A model generated the notes under the pieces. It had not been told where the DNA came from. It was given only the letters and a program-made list of their open reading frames with translations, and did not search any database. From positions 62,001-126,000 of the forward strand of contig JBCCGI010000012.1 in assembly GCA_039029355.1 (NCBI GenBank): 64,000 nucleotides of DNA. The letters run 5' to 3'. Source of the DNA: JBCCGI01 sp039029355. GTDB taxonomy: Bacteria > Planctomycetota > UBA1135 > GCA-002686595. Position numbers and translations under genes: made by a program. Shown one piece after another: positions 60,099-64,000 of this stretch (position 1 is the stretch's first letter; each line of letters starts with the position of its first letter).

Positions 60099-61100
60099 TC
60101 AGAGGGCCCACAGGTCGCGGCGCGCCCGCGCGGCGACGCGCGTGCCGGCGGCGAGGCGCCGGTCGTGCTCGACCAGGAGCCGCTCCCCGCCCGCGTCGAG
60201 CTCCACCCAGAAGGCCCGCCCGCGGTAGCGCACGTCGATCACCTGCAGCGGGCCGTCCGGCTCGGGGCGCAGCTCTAGGTCCTCGGGACGAAGGCAAATC
60301 CGAACCGGCCCGCGCCGCTCTTCTTCGACGAGCGCGACGTCGCCCAGGACCGTGCTCGCGCCGCCTCCCCGCGCCTCGCCGGACAGCAGGCTGCACTCCC
60401 CCGTCAGCGCCGCGACGTGGGCCGTCGCGGGGCGGCGGTAGATCGCCTCCGGCGTACCCTCCTGCAGCACCGTCCGGTCGAGGATCACCACGCGGTCCGC
60501 CAGCGCGAAGGCGTCCTCGCGGTCGTGCGTGACCATCAGCGCGGCCGACTCGGCGCGCGCGAGCAGCGCGCGCAGCTCGCGCGTCAGCCGGCCCTTCAGG
60601 CTCGCGTCCAGGTTCGCGAAGGGCTCGTCGAGCAGCAGCAGGGCGGGACGCGGCGCGAGCGCACGCGCCAGGGCGACGCGCTGCTGCTGGCCGCCCGACA
60701 GCTCGGACGGGCGGCGCTCGGCCAGCTCGGTGAGGCCGACGAAGTCGAGCAGCTCGCGGACGCGCGCCGCGGCCGACTCCGCGCGCACGCCGAAGGCCAG
60801 GTTCTGCGCCACGGTCATGTGGGCGAACAGCGCGTAGTCCTGGAACACCATGCCCGTACCACGCCGTTCGGGCGGGACGAGCTCCCGCTCCCCGTCGCAC
60901 ACGCGCACGCCCCCGACCGCGATGCGGCCGCGCCGGGGCTGCACGAAGCCGCAGACCGTGCGCATCAGCGTGGTCTTGCCGCAGCCCGACGGGCCGAGCA
61001 CGGCGACGACGCCGCCGGGCTCGACGGCGAGGCCCACGTCCTCCAGGACCGGGGCGGACCCGAAGTCCACGCACAGCTCTTCCACCTCGAGGGGACGCAT
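60099..61100 (-). CDS. fbpC: Iron(III) ABC transporter ATPase
   Basis: 333 residues, cytoplasmic ATPase of the FbpC/PotA type. Walker A 'GPSGCGKT' (36-43), Q-loop 'VFQDYALF' (85-92), signature 'LSGGQQQR' (134-141), Walker B 'LLLLDEP' (154-160) and switch His192 ('MVTHDREDAF') are all intact. The C-terminal about 100 residues form a TOBE/regulatory domain ('VRICLRPEDLELRPEPDG', 'YRGRAFWVELDAGG'). The ATG shares one base with the stop of the permease gene (TGATG). With the upstream permease and binding protein it makes a complete importer. It is the third gene of the operon. Confidence 0.92.
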   Translation of the reverse strand: MRPLEVEELCVDFGSAPVLEDVGLAVEPGGVVAVLGPSGCGKTTLMRTVCGFVQPRRGRIAVGGVRVCDGERELVPPERRGTGMVFQDYALFAHMTVAQNLAFGVRAESAAARVRELLDFVGLTELAERRPSELSGGQQQRVALARALAPRPALLLLDEPFANLDASLKGRLTRELRALLARAESAALMVTHDREDAFALADRVVILDRTVLQEGTPEAIYRRPATAHVAALTGECSLLSGEARGGGASTVLGDVALVEEERRGPVRICLRPEDLELRPEPDGPLQVIDVRYRGRAFWVELDAGGERLLVEHDRRLAAGTRVAARARRDLWAL

Positions 61101-62689
61101 CAGCGCGAAGCCCGCACTCCGGAAAAGGCCAGGGCCTGGAGCGCCAGGGCCGCGCCCGCGAGGACCAACCCGACCACCCCGGTCTCGAGCAGGTTGCCGT
61201 TGCCGTAGCTGCCGTAGAGCCGGTAGCTGAGCGGCACGACCTCGCGCGGCTGCAGCATCAGCGTGATCGGCAGCTCCTTCAGGACGCCGAGCGCGATCAG
61301 CAGCCCGGCCGCGCGCAGCCCGGGCACCAGCGCGGGGAGCTGGACGCGCCCAAGCGTGCGCAGCGCCGAGGCGCCGAGGCTGCGGGCCGACTCCTCCTGG
61401 CGGCGGTCGATCGACAGGACCGCGGGCTTGAGCGCGCCGAAGGCCTGCCCCACGAAGCGCAGCCCGAGGCCGAGGACCAGGAGCGCCCCGGCCTGGCGCA
61501 GGACGTCGTGCCACGGCTCGCCGCTCGCGCGCGCCACCCCGCGCGCCGCGGCGAGCAGCCCGAAGGCGACCAGCACGCCGGGAAGCGCCTGCACGACGAA
61601 CAGCGCGAGCTCCGCGAGGCGGCCGCCGCGCTCTCGCCGGGCGGCGCTCCACGCCGGCGCCAGCGCCATCCCGGTGGCGAGCACGGCGGCGGCGAGCGCC
61701 AGAGCCAGGCTGGTCGCGAGCGGCGCGACGACCAACGCGACCGGGCCGAAGTCCCAGGCCTCGGCGCGCCAGGCGGCGGGGAAGATCCAGCGCAGGAGCA
61801 CCGCCAGCGGCAGCGCGACGCCCAGGCCGATCTGCGCCGCGTGCAGCGCGTAGGCGGCGGCGAGCGCGGGGCCGCGCAGGGCGAGCCGCGCCGCCGGCCG
61901 CTCCTGACCGACGCCGCGCTGCTGCACCGCGTCGCCGTGCAGCAGCCGCGCCGCCAGGATCAACGGTACGGCGAGGGCGACGAGGCCCAGCCCGAACAGC
62001 GTGGCGAGCTCGACCTCCTGACGCCCCCACGCGCGGTACAGGGACCACGTCAGCACCTCGCAGTCGAGCACGTCGACGACCCCGAAGTCCGAGACGGCGT
62101 ACAGCAGCACCAGCAGGAACGAATACGCGAGGGCCGGGCGCAGCTGTGGCAGCACGACGCGCGCGAACACCTGCCGCGGCCGCGCTCCGAGCAGGCGGGC
62201 GGCGTCGAGCTCGGCGCCCGCAAGGCGCCGCAGCCGGGCCCCGACCAGCAGCTGCACGTAGGGGCTGGTCGCGAGAATCAGCACCAGCACCGACGGCCCG
62301 GTTCCGCGGTAGGACACCGCGCCGAAGACGTCGCGGTGCGTCATCGCGATCAGATAGCTGGGCACCGCGAACGGCACCAGGCCGAGCGCCGCGAGCCAGG
62401 CGCGTCCACGGTAGGACGCGCAGTCCCGCAGCCAGGCCAGGGCCGTCCCGAGGCCGAGCGAGCCGGCGCAGACGAGCGCCGCCAGGAGCAGCGTGCGGGG
62501 CAGCGGACCGAGCTCGCGCTCGCCCGCGGCGGTGCGCGCGGTCAGGAGGTCGGCGAAGCTCGGCGCGATCCCCGCCCCGAGCCGTGCCTGCGGCGGATCC
62601 AGCCAAACGTAGGCCACTCCGACGAGCGGGAGCGCGGCCAGGACGACCGCCAGCGCGACGAGGGCCGTCCGGACGGCCGCGGCCCGCAT
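61100..62689 (-). CDS. fbpB: Iron(III) ABC transporter permease (fused double-domain FbpB)
   Basis: 529 residues with about twelve hydrophobic helices arranged as two homologous BPD_transp_1 domains, as usual for FbpB/SfuB. Coupling-helix (EAA) motifs: 'LDAARLLGARPRQVFARVVLPQLRPAL' in the first half and 'EESARSLGASALRTLGRVQLPALVPGLR' in the second. The start (62689) shares one base with the stop of the binding-protein gene (TGATG), so the three genes are translationally coupled. It forms the channel for ferric iron in the inner membrane. Confidence 0.92.
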   Translation of the reverse strand: MRAAAVRTALVALAVVLAALPLVGVAYVWLDPPQARLGAGIAPSFADLLTARTAAGERELGPLPRTLLLAALVCAGSLGLGTALAWLRDCASYRGRAWLAALGLVPFAVPSYLIAMTHRDVFGAVSYRGTGPSVLVLILATSPYVQLLVGARLRRLAGAELDAARLLGARPRQVFARVVLPQLRPALAYSFLLVLLYAVSDFGVVDVLDCEVLTWSLYRAWGRQEVELATLFGLGLVALAVPLILAARLLHGDAVQQRGVGQERPAARLALRGPALAAAYALHAAQIGLGVALPLAVLLRWIFPAAWRAEAWDFGPVALVVAPLATSLALALAAAVLATGMALAPAWSAARRERGGRLAELALFVVQALPGVLVAFGLLAAARGVARASGEPWHDVLRQAGALLVLGLGLRFVGQAFGALKPAVLSIDRRQEESARSLGASALRTLGRVQLPALVPGLRAAGLLIALGVLKELPITLMLQPREVVPLSYRLYGSYGNGNLLETGVVGLVLAGAALALQALAFSGVRASR

Positions 62690-63717
62690 CAGCGGACCCC
62701 GACCTCGGTCAAGAGGCGCACGGCCTGGTCGACGCGCGTCAGGGCCTCGATGTCGATGTCCGAGAGCCCGATGTCGTCGAGGGGCGGCACGCCGCCCGCG
62801 GTGTCGATGCCCGGGCGCAGCGGATACTCGAAGACCTCCTCGGCGAAGAAGCGCTGCGCGCGCTCCGAGACCAGGAAGCGCGCGAGCGCGAGCGCCCGCT
62901 CGCGGCGCGGGCCCGCGGGCGCGGTGACGCCGATGCCCGCGACGATCAGGACGTTGCCCGCGTCCCCGCGCGTCGGAAAGGAGTAGTTGACGGCCTCCAG
63001 GCTCGGGTCCTGCACGCGCTGCTTGTGCAGGTAGTAGTGGTTGACCCACCCTACGTCGATCGAGCCGCGCGCCACCGCGGCGACCTGGGCCGAGTTCGAG
63101 TTGAAGCGCACCGGCTCCGGATCGCGCGTCGCCAGCCGCGTGAGCCAGGTGCGCGCGCGCTCCTCGCCCCAGGCATCGACCAGCCCCGCGATGTGGGCCT
63201 CGAAGCTCGCGTTGCCCGGCGCCCACCCGAAGCGCAGGCCGGAGGCGAGCTCGGCGACGGCCTCCAGCGTCGCCGGCAGCTGCGCCGCCGGGAAGCCGGG
63301 GCGGTGGACCAGGACGCGCACCCGGCCGCTGGTCCCCACCCAGCGCTCACCGGGGTCCCGGAACGCCTCGCCCACCGCGTCGAGCACGTCGCGCGGCAGC
63401 GGGGCCAGCAGCCCGGCGCGCGCCAACGCGCTCAGGTGGCCGCTGTCCTGGGCCAGGAAGAGGTCGCAGGGAGTGAGGTCGCCGTCGGCGGCCACAAGGT
63501 TCGCCAGGTCCGCCGTCGAGGAGCCCCACTGCGCTTGCACGTCGAGGCCCGTGTCCTGCTTGAAGGCCTCCAGAAGCGGGCCCATAATGGCCGCCGACCG
63601 GCCGGAATACAGGACGATGGGTTCGCCCTCCGCCGCGTCACGCCAGCAGCTCGTAAACAGCGACACTCCGACGAGGGCAGCGAGGACCGAAACGGGGATG
63701 TAGCGGAGCGGGAACAT
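62689..63717 (-). CDS. fbpA: Iron(III)-binding lipoprotein (FbpA type)
   Basis: 342 residues from ATG 63717. A lipoprotein signal with lipobox 'LFTSC' gives lipid-anchored Cys24. The mature protein 'IVLYSGRSAAIMGPLLEAFKQDTGLDVQAQWG' is the typical start of class II ferric-binding proteins. The tandem tyrosines Tyr228-Tyr229 in 'GWVNHYYLHKQ' match the iron-coordinating pair of FbpA. It should deliver Fe(III) to the FbpBC permease. An imelysin-like gene is divergent, with 95 bp between starts, giving a compact iron-related locus. Confidence 0.92.
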   Translation of the reverse strand: MFPLRYIPVSVLAALVGVSLFTSCWRDAAEGEPIVLYSGRSAAIMGPLLEAFKQDTGLDVQAQWGSSTADLANLVAADGDLTPCDLFLAQDSGHLSALARAGLLAPLPRDVLDAVGEAFRDPGERWVGTSGRVRVLVHRPGFPAAQLPATLEAVAELASGLRFGWAPGNASFEAHIAGLVDAWGEERARTWLTRLATRDPEPVRFNSNSAQVAAVARGSIDVGWVNHYYLHKQRVQDPSLEAVNYSFPTRGDAGNVLIVAGIGVTAPAGPRRERALALARFLVSERAQRFFAEEVFEYPLRPGIDTAGGVPPLDDIGLSDIDIEALTRVDQAVRLLTEVGVR

Positions 63718-63812
63718 CGGATCGACGCACGAGTCGGCCGGTGATTCTCGGCGCTCACCGAAGACAAGGGAAGCCGCAAGCCGCGCAACTTCCTCCCCGT
63801 GCACGGATCGCA
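63718..63812. promoter_or_regulatory. Divergent promoter region between fbpABC and imelysin-like gene
   Basis: 95 bp between divergent iron-related genes. Iron regulation is expected, but I see no convincing Fur or DtxR box. Role inferred from layout. Confidence 0.35.
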
Positions 63813-64000
63813 ATGACCACTCGTTCCCGTATTTCCTCGCTCCGCTTCAGCACGCCCCTTCTGCTGCTCCTCCCGCTCTCCTGCTCTTCGGGGTCGGACC
63901 GGAAGGCGGAGCTCGCGCAGCACTACGTCGAGGTGCTGCACGCAACCTATACCGACGCGGAGGCCGGCGCCGAAGAGCTGGACCAGGCGATCACCGCCTT
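63813..64000 (+). CDS. Imelysin-like lipoprotein, 3'-truncated by window edge
   Basis: Only the first 62 residues are present. The signal ends with a probable lipobox ('LLLLLPLSCSSG', Cys at about 24). The mature start 'KAELAQHYVEVLHATYTDAEAGAEELDQAITAF' fits the first helix of imelysin/IrpA-type peptidase-like proteins, which begin with a 'YA.IV...Y.DS...A..L..AI.AFL' pattern. Imelysins are iron-regulated envelope proteins, linked to iron uptake. Position next to fbpABC supports this. The catalytic or GxHxxE-type region lies beyond the window, so the assignment is provisional. Confidence 0.65.
   Translation, partial: MTTRSRISSLRFSTPLLLLLPLSCSSGSDRKAELAQHYVEVLHATYTDAEAGAEELDQAITA

Noticed and set aside
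63718..63812. Possible Fur box between the iron genes
   Set aside because: No stretch resembling the GATAATGATAATCATTATC consensus could be found in this GC-rich gap.
1..64000. tRNA, rRNA, CRISPR, insertion sequences and prophage genes
   Set aside because: No tRNA-like T-loop/acceptor pairs, rRNA signatures, spacer arrays, transposase motifs or phage structural genes were seen when reading both strands. A covariance-model search would be more sensitive for small RNAs.

Overview
The window is a 64 kb stretch of very GC-rich (roughly 70%) bacterial chromosome. Four ECF-type sigma factors, three large membrane-anchored Ser/Thr kinases with WD40 or TPR sensor regions, PQQ-like beta-propellers, beta-helix exoproteins and a recurring C-terminal module on exported proteins together suggest a planctomycete (Planctomycetota). 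That assignment is inference: no rRNA or taxonomic marker gene is present. I found no tRNA, rRNA, CRISPR array, insertion sequence or prophage, and codon use looks uniform, so this reads as native chromosome rich in regulatory and secretory genes.

Left part (1-7.3 kb): the tail of a carboxypeptidase-regulatory-like protein, phenylalanine 4-hydroxylase, a LysR regulator, and a divergent two-gene operon pairing a DUF1338/HglS-type 2-oxoadipate dioxygenase with an FAD-linked D-2-hydroxyacid dehydrogenase. These two could perform consecutive steps (2-oxoadipate to D-2-hydroxyglutarate to 2-oxoglutarate). From 7.5 to 27.3 kb, two convergent modules each set one ECF sigma factor tail to tail with one WD40 kinase. 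Between them lie exported proteins: a reprolysin-like metalloprotease, a collagen-like/FG-GAP protein, a sortilin-like lipoprotein and a pectate-lyase-like protein. A TPR kinase lies there too.

Middle (27.3-41 kb): ArsI-type C-As lyase with a SigZ-type sigma factor, a PHB-depolymerase-like esterase, and a sigma factor fused through a transmembrane segment to a long extracytoplasmic part. Next are a SulP anion transporter and an ABC-HlyD-outer-membrane-factor operon. Each of these two transport units has its own copy of a small paralogous winged-helix regulator, and both carry nearly the same palindrome in their upstream regions, so they look like one regulon.

Right part (41-64 kb): beta-helix and other exported proteins sharing the C-terminal module, an uncharacterised regulator-like protein facing a palindrome-rich intergenic region, and a bestrophin-like channel. 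A compact three-gene cluster follows: haem-oxygenase-like diiron oxidase, methyltransferase and Fe(II)/2-oxoglutarate dioxygenase. It looks like a small unassigned biosynthetic pathway. The window ends with an animal-type haem peroxidase, a DEAD-box helicase with an 18-bp minisatellite in its N-terminal tail, two beta-propeller proteins, an FbpABC iron(III) importer and the start of an imelysin-like lipoprotein.

Many long open frames on the opposite strand are shadows produced by the high GC content and are not annotated. Start codons were chosen from signal peptides, ribosome-binding sites and family lengths. No similarity search was run, so family names rest on motifs recognised by eye.
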